Assembly: GCA_030052745.1 (NCBI GenBank)
Contig: JANBVO010000038.1
Location: 62,001-126,000, forward strand
Length of the DNA: 64,000 nt
Source of the DNA: Pleurostoma richardsiae
Lineage: Eukaryota > Ascomycota > Sordariomycetes > Calosphaeriales > Pleurostomataceae
Direction: 5' to 3'
The translations under genes were made by a program, and so were the position numbers. Within the stretch, counting starts at the first letter, position 1; every line of letters starts with the position of its first letter. The notes below the pieces were generated by a model, which was not told the DNA's origin, ran no database searches, and was given only the letters and a program-made list of their open reading frames with translations. Shown here piece after piece: positions 10,773 to 21,751 of this stretch.

Positions 10773-13694
10773 TCAGATGACTCCCTCCTCCTCATCCTCA
10801 TCCTCCTCGTCCTCTTCGTCCTCCTCAGGTTCAGCGTCCTGCTCAGAGTCGTACTCAAGATGCTCATCGTTGTCATCAAGGCCCTCCTCATCCTCATCCG
10901 AGATCTCGTCGACCACCATCGGCGGGTCCCTCAACAGCTTGTACACCTCTTCCCTGAACTCCCTGTCGTTCTGCTCCTCCCTACAAATCTCCAGCGGCGT
11001 GAGCTGGCTGATGGAGTTCGCGACCTCGCACTGCTTTTCAGTGAACCTCCCGGCATCTCCATTTGGCCGTCTATCCGGCACCGGTCGCCCGTCTGGATCG
11101 CCTACCGCGTGAGGTCTGGCCCCGGCATAGATCAGCGTCCGCACCCATTCGTAGTCGGCATGATAGGTCGCCGCCTGCAGCGGCGTAATCTTGTAGCCCT
11201 TCGGATTGGCATCCGCCCCCCTTAAGAGCAACCACTCGATGATCTGCGCCGTTATGCGGCCGAGGTCCCGCCCCTGGAAAGGAACCCCCATTGCCTTGAA
11301 CAGTATGCCCGGTTCATGGCGCAGTACGCTGCTGTCGACCTCCTGGGAGATGACCCGCAGGTGTAGGAAAGCCTCCTTGCGCAAACGTACAGCTACTCCC
11401 AGCACGGTATCCGCTTCGCCGCCGCTGTCTTTCATCTTGAATTTACTGGATAGCACGCTCGTGAGCAGGTTTGCGGCCTGTAATTCCTGGGCTTGCCTCT
11501 CAGCAAGCCTGATCCAGTCTAGATGCAGGAGATTGTGAAGTACACCGGCCTTGCCGTTAGATATGCGGTACTTGAACTTGTTTCCGTAGGCGGCGGACAG
11601 ACGATACCACTGGCTCAGTTCTCGCCGTGCGCTGGAGCGAAGAATAGCCCAGAAATGCGGCAGAGTAGGGTTGAGGCAGTCCAGCACGATGGTCACCAGC
11701 TGTTCATCCCGCATAATGTCCTCACGGCTGCCCAAGGAGTCAGTTCCCAGGCTGAGAACCCGGTCGCACATCACCAGGCAGTACTCGTGGAAATCAGTCA
11801 CGACATCTTTGCTGTCCAAGGCTGGGATGGAGAGAAGACCGCGGAATATGGTGCGCAGGAGGGTTCTGTTGGTCTTGGCTTCGTCAACGGCGAAGTACTT
11901 GGCCGGCCCAAGCTTGATTTCTGGACCACAGAGGTACTCTCGCACCGTCTTGTGAGATAAGTCGGCCGTCTCATTTCTGGAGCCTTGACGTTTGACGCGG
12001 ATGAGTCGCGAGGGGTTCTCTCTGAGGCTAGAGAGTGTGACGAGGCAGCCACACGCTGCTGTCAGACGCGCGATATTCCCTCGCGAATTTACCAGGTCCC
12101 AGTGGCCCACTGCGTCAACAAGGACTTCAGCTGTGGGTATCTCAGCCGCATTGTAACAAAGGAGACTCAAGGCGCCCTGGGCAAAAGCTCGATCTGATAT
12201 GTTTGCAAGGATCTTTTCGTATGCCTTGTATAGGTCTTCGGGTATGTCTCCAAGTGCCTTCCAGATGTCCTCTTCTCTCGTGAGATTCCTCAGTGTCTCG
12301 AGCTGGCAGACGGCAAGTCGAAACCTATGTTAGAAGTTAGTCAGCAAATGGTGCCCCGACAGTAAACAGCAATCAGTGAACACATACATTCCCTTCGATG
12401 CTAGGGATAGCTGGTCCTCCACGGTGTGCCTCAATTTGCTGCTCCAGTGTGTATGCGCCCGCAAGAACTGCTGTATGTGCCTGCGAATGGCTTCTCTGTG
12501 CTCAGGATGGTTGCTCATGGGTATTTCTGCTGCCGCCCCGGATAGGATACGCTCGATATCGGGCTCTTCCCGGCTCGTTACAAGCAGCCACACCTTCCCG
12601 AAATGCGGTGCAGTTCCAAGCTCGCGGAGAGTCTCTAAAAGCTCGCCGCGAGGCTGGCTCTCGTCGACAGCGTCTATGGTTACAAAGACAGCGCTGACAT
12701 GCCTCAGGATGCTTCTGAGTGCCTCTAACAGGTCGGTCCGGCTGGTGGGCTGTTCAGCCTTCCTGAACTTCTCCAGAAGGTTGTGAGGAAAATTATCGCG
12801 CGATGCGCAGAGGCGCTTTAAGAGAAACCTCAGAAATGGCAGGGTCTCATCGTGATTCCTCTCGTGGAAACAATAGTAGAAGCAGAGCTCGACCCCGTCC
12901 TGTTTCCTACAGTAGTTCTCGAGCTCGTCAACCAGGTAAGAGGCTAGCACGGTCTTGCCGGCTCCGGGGATTCCATGAATCCAGAGCAGGCGCGAGCCAG
13001 GGCTCCTCCGGGCTCTCCACTGAATCCAGTGTTCTTCCTTCTGGACCCAGGTCGAGCTGTCCGAAGTGCGACGCGCGTTCCTTGCCGAGTCGTGAAGGGA
13101 GCTGACAGCTGTTCTGGCTGGCCCTTTCTCGTCATCCAGCCACCCGAGGAAGTGTCGCTTCTCGACATCGTCTAGCCGTGAGCTGATACCATCGACCTGC
13201 TGGCGCGTCTCCCTGACAATGATGGCAGTGTCTACAACGAGAAGCTCCACGAGACGAGCAACGTGGCGTTTGATCTTCTCGGCGACTTCCTTCACCTTGT
13301 TCTCGTCAAAAGCGCGAGCTTGGGGTCGGAAATAGTGTGGTATACACTTGTGCTTGGTGTCCTGGGTACCGGCATTCAGATTGATGTTGGTAATCGAATC
13401 GCAGATGTGGTGCATGGTCTTTTCAATGTCCTCGATGTCGTCCTTGACTGTCTCCAGAAACTTGAGGGCCTGCTGGCGACCGAGGTCTTCCAAAAGGGTC
13501 GCGTCACTAGAGTTGATCAGGAGGCTCATCCGGCGGAGTGTGGCTTCCAGTATGATTAACTGGCCCATATACTCGCACGCTATCTTGGGCGCCTTGTCCA
13601 GATTCTCATTGTAGTCCCGGATCTTTCCGACGCAGAGTGCCAGGGCCCGGCTGAGGAAGCTGATGATATCGATGATGGCACCAGGATCATCCAT
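10773..13694 (-). CDS. NLR-like NACHT NTPase with ankyrin-type repeats and acidic tail (NLR 1)
   Basis: Putative intracellular STAND receptor, of the type used by fungi in non-self recognition and programmed cell death. Exons are 13694-12388 and 12324-10773, giving 952 aa. An in-frame ATG at 13757 would add 21 aa. The N-terminal about 220 residues are helical and resemble the SesA/NACHT-N-type signalling domains. Walker A is HGIPGAGKT (about 240-248), Walker B is VFVTIDAVDE (about 336-345), and WLLVTSRE matches the sensor motif. The 63-nt intron splits the Met codon of SKGM-FRLAVCQL, the usual fungal NLR junction. The C-terminal part has about two ankyrin-type units (IIEWLLLRGADANPKG, VRTLIYAGARPHAVG). 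It ends in a Glu/Asp run encoded by a TCC/TCA-rich microsatellite on the plus strand. Confidence 0.88.
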
Positions 13695-16625
13695 GGTGAA
13701 GGCTGACGTATGGTCCTTGCTTTGGTGGCGAGGTGGGTTGAGGCTCACAAGGGACAAAAATGGCGATCGACAGAGATGGCCATGTGGTCGTCCTATCCTC
13801 TCCGGGGGACTCTCAGCAGTCTTATAGCCTGATCTTACAGATGGCCCATCTTCTCTAGGCCTCCAGAGTCAATAGGCGGCTTCTAGTGATATCCGGTGGC
13901 CCTTTGAAGAGACGGGTGGAAGGTAGTGCTTCTATTGCACGTCCGACAAGGTTCGAGCCGAAGGCACTGGAAGTTCAATCTTATCTGAAGCGGTCTCTAA
14001 GCTTTCTTTGGTCCCCTGGTCTGCTCGTGGAGGGAAAATCAATGCCACGGAGGCCATGATAGCTGTTCAATGCATACGTAGCACACAAAGGAACGTGAAA
14101 GCGGAAACGATGTGGACAGAAAGATCTGGGGAAATATCGGCTTTGATTATTGCCAAGCTCTATAGAGCTCCCAAGAGAGGACCATTGGATAAAAGATCTA
14201 TGAGATTAATCTTCTGCCCAGAAAGACCCGGCATACCAGGCGTTTAGGTTTACCGTGCTGAAAGCTGAGTGAAGGATCATCGGCAAGGCGTACTTGCACT
14301 ACCACGATACTAGTAGAAGCTTCTCGTGATGCACACCAGCTGGATATGCCAACTAGGACAAAAGCAATCGTTTCGGAGGTGTACAAGTCTCGCTCTGGCA
14401 ACTACTCCCTTGGAATATGTCCTCGGTTTGATAGAGTCGTTGGGATTGAAGAAGCCCAGCTTTGGAGAGCAGCACTTGCGCCACGTCCGTGAAAGAGAGA
14501 TGAAAACAAGAACGCTGAGTCTGAGACATCATCAGGACAACATCAGAGTCAAACAGCAGAGCGCGTCAGGATCCCGAGGCCGGAGGTGATGGGGGTCGTT
14601 TAGAAATCGAGGTGAGGCTCTAGGTCAGTACGGAGTAGAGGTTGAGCTCGCCGGAATCACAAAATAAATGCTGCGCTAAGCCCGACCGGCTAGACGGAGC
14701 GGGAGCAGGAAAAAAACCGTGTCATACGCCAATGGCGATGAAGAGACTGTGGAAAAAGGTGCCAGGGACTCTGTCGATGAAGGCCTCTTCGTGGAACGAC
14801 TGTTCGTGAGAGGTCGTGGGAGTCGAGGCGCTAGGTGACCTCGGTCGGCACAGCGTGGAGAGATGATGGGACGGTCGGGCCAATCAGGCGGGATTAAGGG
14901 GCCACCGGCTAGTGACCTCAAACGCGCACTTGTTTCGTTTCACATCTCGAGTCTTTCAAGGTACCGTGGGTACTCCGTACCTCCGCCGGCCTTCCTCCTC
15001 CTTCATTGAATTGGAGGTACCCACTGGCCGTACCCGTAGAATCAATCACCTGCCTGGCTGGCTGGGTAGCTCCTTCCCTTCTTTCCTTCTCGTCCTGATT
15101 TGGCGTGGTTGGCGCCTGCCCGTCTGAAACACCGGGAGGGAAGGTGCAGAATCAACCACCCGGTCGGTCTGCCCATTGTGCTCTTGCTCTTTTTGCTCTT
15201 CTTCCTCTTCAGGGCCGGCTACTAAGCACGGAGTACAGTAAGGTACCTGTGCCTTACCTGCTATACTATAGGTAGGTAGGTAGGTACCTAACTAGGTACC
15301 TAAGGCAGGCAACTTACCCATGTACCCTTTGAGACTGGACTGGTGAGCAGTGAGCACTTCCACCCTTGGCGGGCATCAGAACCACGAGCTTCCCCCTCCA
15401 GGAGCCATCCGCGGTGGACCGATGACCTTGAGAGGTGACAAGGGTGCCTGGGTGTCTGCCAATTCCGCCAACAAGGGGTTCGTTCGTGCGTTGCGAACCT
15501 CTGCAAGGCCATGATATAAGAGTACCGTAAGGCCTCTCGGCCCGAAGCAGCAACGACAGCATTCCGTTCGCCTCACGATCCGGTATCGACGCGCTTCCCA
15601 GTTGCTGTTGCAGCTTCACTTCTCCTTTACTTCTCCCGCCTGGCTGGCGAGGTTGCCTGCTTCTTTCTCTTCTGAAGGAGCCGAGCTCTCTGACACCTAG
15701 TTGTGTGTGCTTCCTCTTTGCCTTTGCATCCTGTCCCGTTCCATCCAAAGAAGCCTTCCGCTCTGCGACAAACGGAATCGTACGGGTTGCCTGTTTGATT
15801 TCTGTCCCACCGGCGCTGTGTGCCGTTTGTCTCCGGTCGAAACTCGCTGTTGTCGGGGCCACCTCCTCCTCACTACTGCCGTTGCTCGGTGCCATCCCTT
15901 CCGTGCCTGCGGTCGAGACTAACACACATCGCCAACCCCACCATTCTCACGCCCAGCCGCCTCGAAGTATGCCGTTCAGCAAAACTGTTCAACCTTCCAA
16001 TTGACCTTCCAGTTAATTTCCTGGCTCAGACACCGTCCTCAAAACCATCAGACAGGAAATTTGATTTCTATCCTTCCTGGGCTCCTGTCCTTGTGCATGA
16101 CATTTGCCGGGTGCGACTGCAGCAGGAGACCTCAGCGCTGTCTGTGATCCTTCATGCGATAAGAGGCCACCGCGGCACTGAGAATTAGCCATACCAGTCT
16201 TCGCTATATGATCCGCGGGCTCAGCGCAACAGAGCCAACGAGATTCGAGGAGCGTGCGGCATCTGGGCATAGCGATACTGTCCAATCGCTCGCATTGACG
16301 AAGGATCGCTGGTGTTCTGCGTGCCTCATTGGGCAACCCCAGTTGATCGAACCGTCATCTACCCCCATTGATACACCTCGGGTTTCGAGTTGTGTACACC
16401 GGGCCACCTCGATTGCCATAGTCAAGGAGATCCGCTCCGGGCACAGAACATCGTCATATTCTTGTTCTCTTCCCCAGATCTGTCGATTTCCAGATAATCG
16501 ACTTGGAACCCATACCGTTCCCCCGCCGCAGTCACAGCGCATCTCAGTCACCGACACAGTGCCTTACCCAATTGAACCGGGAGTATCAACAGAGAGCACG
16601 ACACCATTGCTCACACAAATTTACA
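13695..16625. other. Large intergenic region with short repeats
   Basis: About 2.9 kb between two divergent genes, NLR 1 and the GPI-type protein. I find no convincing gene. Many short ORFs on both strands lack recognisable features. It contains TAGG/TACC repeats near 15268-15302 and copies of the motif TACGGAGTA or its reverse at 14629, 14971 and 15228. The part from about 15700 to 16600 is C/T-rich, as in fungal 5' untranslated regions, and probably includes the leader of the downstream gene. Confidence 0.5.
15268..15302. repeat. (TAGG)n / TACCTAGGTA-type simple repeat
   Basis: A run of TAGG units passes into TACCTAACTAGGTACCTA, an imperfect palindromic simple repeat. Similar sequence recurs near 23430-23452. 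Confidence 0.75.
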
Positions 16626-17405
16626 ATGGGAAGGAGTCGGCGGACGTCGCGACGACCGCTGGCGCCGCGGCTCCAACTTTGCCTTTCCATGGCATCGACG
16701 GCGTCAGCAATATCACTAGCCGACTTCCAGCTGATATCTTCCTCGTCCGTGCCCCTCGGGTGCATCCTCGCCTACAACACCCCCATCGTCGGGTGCTCGA
16801 GCAGCGACTTCACACAGGGAAACACCTGCTCATCCAGTTGCGAGCGCGGCCTCCAGCTCATTGAGGCTACCATCTCCTCCGTCTGCGATAACGTCGACGT
16901 CTCCTCCAATTCCGTGCTGGGGCAGGCACTTTCAGGCGACCTGGTGGATCTATTATGTCCGACAGGCAAGACCACCACTGCTGCGACCACTTCGCTCTCG
17001 TCTAAGAGCACGACCGCGGCTGTGGTGCTCACCTCGAAAAGCGAGACCACGACAGTAACACTCGGGAGTTTTACAGTGATACCGACACCGTCGACAACTT
17101 CAGCCGTCACCGAGACCACGAAGACAGAGACGAGCACTGTCACAACTGAGGCTTCAACTTCTTCCTCCACAACGTCCGTGGATGCTTCGCCGGCTGCACA
17201 GACAACTTCGGCGGCGCAAACCCCGGCGGCAGAGACGACTAGCTCTAGTACCAAGACAACATCCTCAACGCATAAGGCTGAAGCGACGCGGGGAGGAGGC
17301 AGTCCCTTCGACGCTACCGTTGCTAACAGCTCACCGGCCCTGAGCGTTAGGTGGACTAAGCAGCTATTGCTTGCGGCACTATGCGGCCTGCTTCTTCTAC
17401 GGTGA
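16626..17405 (+). CDS. Secreted GPI-anchored Ser/Thr-rich cell-wall protein
   Basis: About 259 aa. The N-terminus MGRSRRTSRRPLAPRLQLCL has a basic then hydrophobic stretch and fits a signal peptide ending near SMASTASA. A compact domain of about 95 residues follows, starting ISLADFQL, with six or seven Cys (near VPLGC, VGC, NTC, SSSC, SVC, LLC). I know this pattern from uncharacterised wall proteins of filamentous ascomycetes. A long Ser/Thr/Ala stretch, probably O-glycosylated, precedes a C-terminal hydrophobic segment (KQLLLAALCGLLLLR) fitting a GPI-attachment signal. The ATG at 16626 is the first in the open frame. No function is known to me. The cell wall or plasma membrane surface is inferred. 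Confidence 0.75.
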   Translation: MGRSRRTSRRPLAPRLQLCLSMASTASAISLADFQLISSSSVPLGCILAYNTPIVGCSSSDFTQGNTCSSSCERGLQLIEATISSVCDNVDVSSNSVLGQALSGDLVDLLCPTGKTTTAATTSLSSKSTTAAVVLTSKSETTTVTLGSFTVIPTPSTTSAVTETTKTETSTVTTEASTSSSTTSVDASPAAQTTSAAQTPAAETTSSSTKTTSSTHKAEATRGGGSPFDATVANSSPALSVRWTKQLLLAALCGLLLLR

Positions 17406-18101
17406 CCACAAGGCTTTAAGGAATGGAAGGGAAATTTGGAAAGAAAGATGGACCCGCCTAGGGGCTGGCACATACGGAATAAATAATGTCTACGATCACC
17501 ACCCGCTCGCTTACGCAACCACACCACACATTCGCAGCCTCGGGCACATCCCGCGCCATCTAGCTACAACCTCCCTTGCTCTGTCAATGTGAACATAGCT
17601 ACGATGGCGCGATACCCTCTATACCCGCGTACGCGGAATTTGTGCACTACGAGGGCAACGACTGGAGCAAGACCACCTGTACACTTGGGCCTGGGGAGGA
17701 AATAGGGAACATCTATGGTTCAGGAAGGCAACACAGGGAAGAGGCGCCTTCAGCAAGGTCAGCCATACGTGTAACAGTTCTTTGCTGGGCGAATTTTGGG
17801 CCTCTATGCAGACAGAGGATGGACACATGTCCCAAAAAGACAGGGCGGCAACGAACAGAGATACCACCATATCATGACCATGAATCTTATGTACAACGGT
17901 TCCCGTCTCCCTGTTTTGGTGTTGTGAAAACCTTCCGTGAAATGTTTTTGAAATGCCCGAAGAGTTGCTCTTCGGCTTCCCCGCCACTATATACCCCTTT
18001 TGTCCCTCAAAGGAGAGTCAAACAAGCGTATCCCATGCATTCGAGATCGCTCAGAAGCCAGAGCCCCCCCCTGGGCCTTGCCATGCAGTGAGTCGCCTCG
18101 A
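17406..18101. other. Convergent intergenic region
   Basis: About 700 bp between the 3' ends of the GPI-type gene and the PEX11 gene. Nothing gene-like is supported. Confidence 0.45.
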
Positions 18102-19139
18102 TCACTGCGCCGTCTCTTTCCACAAGTCCCTCATCTGTATCAGGCCAGGGATAGTCCCTAGCAGGCCCACGAACCCGTCGCTCACGAACCCCTTCTCCAT
18201 GCCCCAGTGGACCGTCAGCGGCGCCCACGCCAGGTTCCGCGCCAGCTGCTTCCGCCACCTCTCCTCCTCCTCCTTCTCCTCGCCCGCCGCCCCCGTCGTC
18301 GTCGCGGTCGCGGCCCTCCGCCGCGCCAGCCCCTCCGCCGCCAGCTTCCCCAGCTCGATGCCCACGTGCACCGCCCAGAAGCGCGAGCTGAGCACGTAGG
18401 CGCGGCCCTGCTGCTGGGGCGTCCAGCCCAGCACGCCACGCGAGGAGAGGTACGCGCCGTTCTCGAGGACCTGGAGCACCACGCACGAGACGAACTGCAC
18501 CCAGTTCGCGGCCGTCGCGAGACGGCTCGCCTTGCTGCTGCTGCTGCTGCTCTCTCCTCCTTCTTCCTTCTTCTCCTCTGTGGTGGCTGAAGCCTTGCGC
18601 GAGGCCAGCAGGTCCGCCGCGAGCCGCCGGCCCCAGAAGTACATCCCCAGCAGGCTCCACAGGCGCAGTATGACCCTCGCCTCGCTGGTTAGCGAGCTGA
18701 GCGCGTTGAGGCGCGCGCTGAGCAGCGCGGCGAGCTGCGCGGCGCTGCTTCCGCCGCCGGCGCCCGGGGGAGCGACCTTGCTGCCGGGTGACGAGGCGAA
18801 GAGGATGGCGGTGCCCCGGGGCAGGGACAGGGCGAGGGCGACGAGCTCGCGGGCGGGGCGGCGCAGGAGGGAGCGCGCGAGGGAGGAGAGCACGGCGCCG
18901 GAGAGGCGGGAGCCGTAGCAGATCAGCAGGAGGACGGTGTCGATGCCGGAGGGCGTCTGCATGCAGCGGTGCAGGTGCGCGAGGAAGGCCTCGGCCTGGG
19001 AGGGCGCGGCGGCGAGGGCGGCGCGTAGGGGCGGGAGGATGGGGGAGGGCCCCTTGCTGCCCTTGGAGGGTGGTGAGGGCGGGGAGGAGGGGACCGGGGT
19101 TCCGGAGGGGAGGTCGGCGATGGGGGTCGACTCGGTCAT
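18102..19139 (-). CDS. pex11: PEX11 family peroxisomal membrane protein
   Basis: A 345-aa single-exon protein. PEX11 family members remodel and elongate the peroxisomal membrane and promote peroxisome division. After a Ser/Pro-rich N-terminus, the domain starts near AEAFLAHLHRCMQTPSGIDT, continues with the long amphipathic region to LLGMYFWGRRL, and ends in the C-terminal part with AAEGLARRRA and LARNLAWAPLTVHWGMEKG. The form fits the PEX11C/gamma-like branch of fungi, which I infer from length and the C-terminal Trp-Gly-Met-Glu pattern. I chose the ATG at 19139 (MTESTPIADL). The open frame extends upstream but has no peroxin-like sequence there. A CTG run near 18535-18550 encodes a Ser stretch. 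Confidence 0.8.
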   Translation of the reverse strand: MTESTPIADLPSGTPVPSSPPSPPSKGSKGPSPILPPLRAALAAAPSQAEAFLAHLHRCMQTPSGIDTVLLLICYGSRLSGAVLSSLARSLLRRPARELVALALSLPRGTAILFASSPGSKVAPPGAGGGSSAAQLAALLSARLNALSSLTSEARVILRLWSLLGMYFWGRRLAADLLASRKASATTEEKKEEGGESSSSSSKASRLATAANWVQFVSCVVLQVLENGAYLSSRGVLGWTPQQQGRAYVLSSRFWAVHVGIELGKLAAEGLARRRAATATTTGAAGEEKEEEERWRKQLARNLAWAPLTVHWGMEKGFVSDGFVGLLGTIPGLIQMRDLWKETAQ

Positions 19140-20790
19140 GGCGTTGGATGGTCGGGGTGGCCTACCTCGTTTTGGGTCGGATGGGCGGTGCGGCTCTCGC
19201 AAGGTGGGAAGTTCGCTGGAGCGCAAGCAATACGCGCGTTGAGAGGTTTTGGGTGCGGTGTCCACACGGGTGCCGGAGGTCGGCTCGTAGTTGTAGGGCC
19301 GTTATCGGGGTTGCGAAAGCGGCGCCTGCTCCACGACGTCTCCAGCGACGCCCCTTATAACGGCAATCTGTATCGAGCGGGAGGCACTTGTGAAAATGAC
19401 GGCCTTTCTAGCTCCCCACAGGGCCAAATTTCTCTAAGATTAATCGCGTTCATGCGATGCATCGGCTTTTCTCCCCCCTGGAAATGCAGGCTTCCCCGGA
19501 TTTCGGTAGATGAGGGGCTGTGACGGGTCAACTTACCTCGGCAGCCGGCTACACGAGAGTGGCTTTTGCGCGACGCGTCTCAGGGTGAAGGCGGGGGAGG
19601 GCGTGGAATTCAGTACAGCAGACCGCTCAAAAGGGCATTCTATCATGCAGGGCTGCTGCAATTGACGCGCTGCTTTCGTTCCTTACGCCCGCCGAGTGAA
19701 ATCGTCAGTTCTTCCTCGCGCCCGCTTGCCAAGCAGTCACATGTAAGATCACGCGCGAGCAGTTGACGACGGGCTGCTTGCTGAACCCTCAGCACATCGC
19801 TGGGAGAAAACGACACTTGACACGCATGTCATCGAAAATATTGAAGTTGAAATAGCTATTATGTTGACGGTCTTGTGTGGAGGTTGATGTTTTCCTAAGA
19901 TATGGTGGTTGTGAACGCCCAAACCGAGTAACTACCTAAGTTGTCAACCACTCTAGTAATAGGTTACAGCCTGCAGGCTGGTCGTCCAATCCATCACCAC
20001 AACAGCGATTGGTGAACAATCAGAACGTGATAAAGCCACCGTGCCGCATTATTGCTCAGACCTGCCTTAGGTTTGCTGTATCTGACGTTGGGTCCTCAAG
20101 CTGAGAGCTACCGGACGAATGAGACCACCAGGTACCTGTGTCTACGGCTATACAGCTCGCTAAGACATTCTTGATTCCAATATCGAGCCCTGAGGCTGTA
20201 TATATGTAGACTAGGCCAATAAGGTAGCTGGGTGATACGGGTTAGTAAGTCCATGGGTTGTAGATGGTTGGCATAGTATGCGGCGCGGTTGGCATACATC
20301 ACTTTCCCGGCATATAATTCGTACCAATAGCAAAAACTGAGAGTGCGAATAGCATTCCAACTTCGCCATGAAGGCAGAAGTAGCAAAAAGAGTTGGCTCG
20401 CTTCACATAACGGGACTTTCCACTCGACGCATCGCATCCCACCTTTGTCATCTAGGACACGGTCTTATTAGACATATCTGAGATAATTAAAGAGATGGGC
20501 CATTCCGCCATGCCTCCAGACCTCGCCCTTTTGGATAAATGAAGCTGGGAATATTAACAACCATAATCCGGGCTTTAGCCAAGAAGACTTCTCTTGCACC
20601 TTATGACCCCGGATGAGCTCGCATAGTGAGGATAGATGAGATGAAACTTAGAAGTGCTCCTACTAAAGAGCCAACAGTCCTCTCGACAAGAAATGAGTAC
20701 TGCTTCCGGGTACCATCTGAAGTGTTGAGCCGGACTAACGTTGGTTTGTGCCTTCCCACTGACTCTGAGACATCACTAGGATCTAAAGCC
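19140..20790. other. Divergent intergenic region
   Basis: About 1.65 kb between the PEX11 gene and the beta-propeller gene. The part from about 19780 to 20620 is less GC-rich than its surroundings. No gene, RNA or element was recognised. Confidence 0.45.
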
Positions 20791-21711
20791 ATGTGGCTCA
20801 CTATAAGCATCCGTGTGCTAGCCTTGGCTACCGCGGTCACATCAGCTGTCATTGTCCCACGGCAGTCTCCCACAACCATCGCGACTCTCCCCGATAGCGC
20901 TTGGATAGAGAACATCGTCGTGCGCTCAAGTGGTCAGGTCCTCCTCAACCGCCTCGACACACCTGAACTATGGAGTTTGGATCCTATCACTAAGCAGACC
21001 ACGAAGCTCCTTTCTTTCTCAGGCGCGCAGGGCCTGACGGGCATCACCGAAGTCGCCCCCGACATCTTCGCTGTAATAAGCGGCAATGCCACGGTAAAGG
21101 GGGCTATCAGCATCAAATCCGGCACCTGGGGCGTCTGGAAGGTTGACCTCACGGGTTCGGCCCCAAAGGCGACGCTCGTCAAGGTTGTTCCGGAGTCTGG
21201 CTTCTTTATCGGCATCACTCCTCTCAACAACGATACCGTCTTCATTGCCGACGCGGGCAAGGGATCCATCTACAAATTCTCTCTGTCCACGGGGCAGTAC
21301 AGCATCGCCGTCTCGGACGCGAGTCTGACCGCCCCTACCGGCTCGCTGATCGAGGAGGGGGTCCACGGACTGAAGTACCACGACGGGTATTTATACTACA
21401 CGAACACTTTTGGCAACGGGTTCGGCAAGATCAAGGTCGATCCAGCCACTGGCGCAACCAACGGAGCGATTATCAAGAGCTCGGGCAGCTTCCAGGCTCC
21501 AGAGGACTTCGCCATCGGCCCTGATGGCTCTGCGTATATTGCGCAGCTGTCCGGAGGCAACGTTATAAAAGTGACATCTGAGGGTCAGTCGAGCACCGTT
21601 GCCCGTGTATCGTCGTGCTCGTCGTGCGCATTTGGTCGAACGGATAAGGATAAGAACACGTTGTATATCTCCACGAGTGGTGGAGCAGTTCTGTCCGTGC
21701 CTGTTAGCTAG
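20791..21711 (+). CDS. Secreted SMP-30/gluconolactonase-like beta-propeller protein
   Basis: A 306-aa single-exon protein. The ATG at 20791 gives a clear signal peptide (MWLTISIRVLALATAVTSA), which is why I prefer it to an in-frame ATG at 20641. The mature part has the repeated strand pattern of a six-bladed propeller: VVRSSGQVLLNRLDTPELW, GITEVAPDIFAVIS, GTWGVWKVDL, ITPLNNDTVFIADAGKGSIY, HGLKYHDGYLYYTNTFGNG and PEDFAIGPDGSAYIAQLSGG. Fungal members are usually annotated as SMP-30/gluconolactonase/LRE-like. Substrate and role are unknown. A catalytic metal site cannot be assigned by eye. The stop is only about 40 bp from the stop of the convergent F-box gene. Confidence 0.78.
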   Translation: MWLTISIRVLALATAVTSAVIVPRQSPTTIATLPDSAWIENIVVRSSGQVLLNRLDTPELWSLDPITKQTTKLLSFSGAQGLTGITEVAPDIFAVISGNATVKGAISIKSGTWGVWKVDLTGSAPKATLVKVVPESGFFIGITPLNNDTVFIADAGKGSIYKFSLSTGQYSIAVSDASLTAPTGSLIEEGVHGLKYHDGYLYYTNTFGNGFGKIKVDPATGATNGAIIKSSGSFQAPEDFAIGPDGSAYIAQLSGGNVIKVTSEGQSSTVARVSSCSSCAFGRTDKDKNTLYISTSGGAVLSVPVS

Positions 21712-21751
21712 AGAGACATGGGTGGCTCGAGACTTCATATTCTGGAAATAT

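Noticed and set aside
10777-10860. TCC/TCA microsatellite as a stand-alone repeat or Ser-rich plus-strand ORF
   Set aside because: It encodes the acidic tail of NLR 1 on the minus strand, so it is part of that gene.
10773-13757. Two separate genes (NACHT part and repeat part) in NLR 1
   Set aside because: A 63-nt intron with GTATGT donor joins them in frame at the usual GM-F site of fungal NLRs.
16772-17527. 251-codon Val/Ser-rich minus-strand ORF
   Set aside because: Mirror of the Thr/Ser-rich stalk of the plus-strand GPI-type protein, which has a signal peptide and GPI signal.
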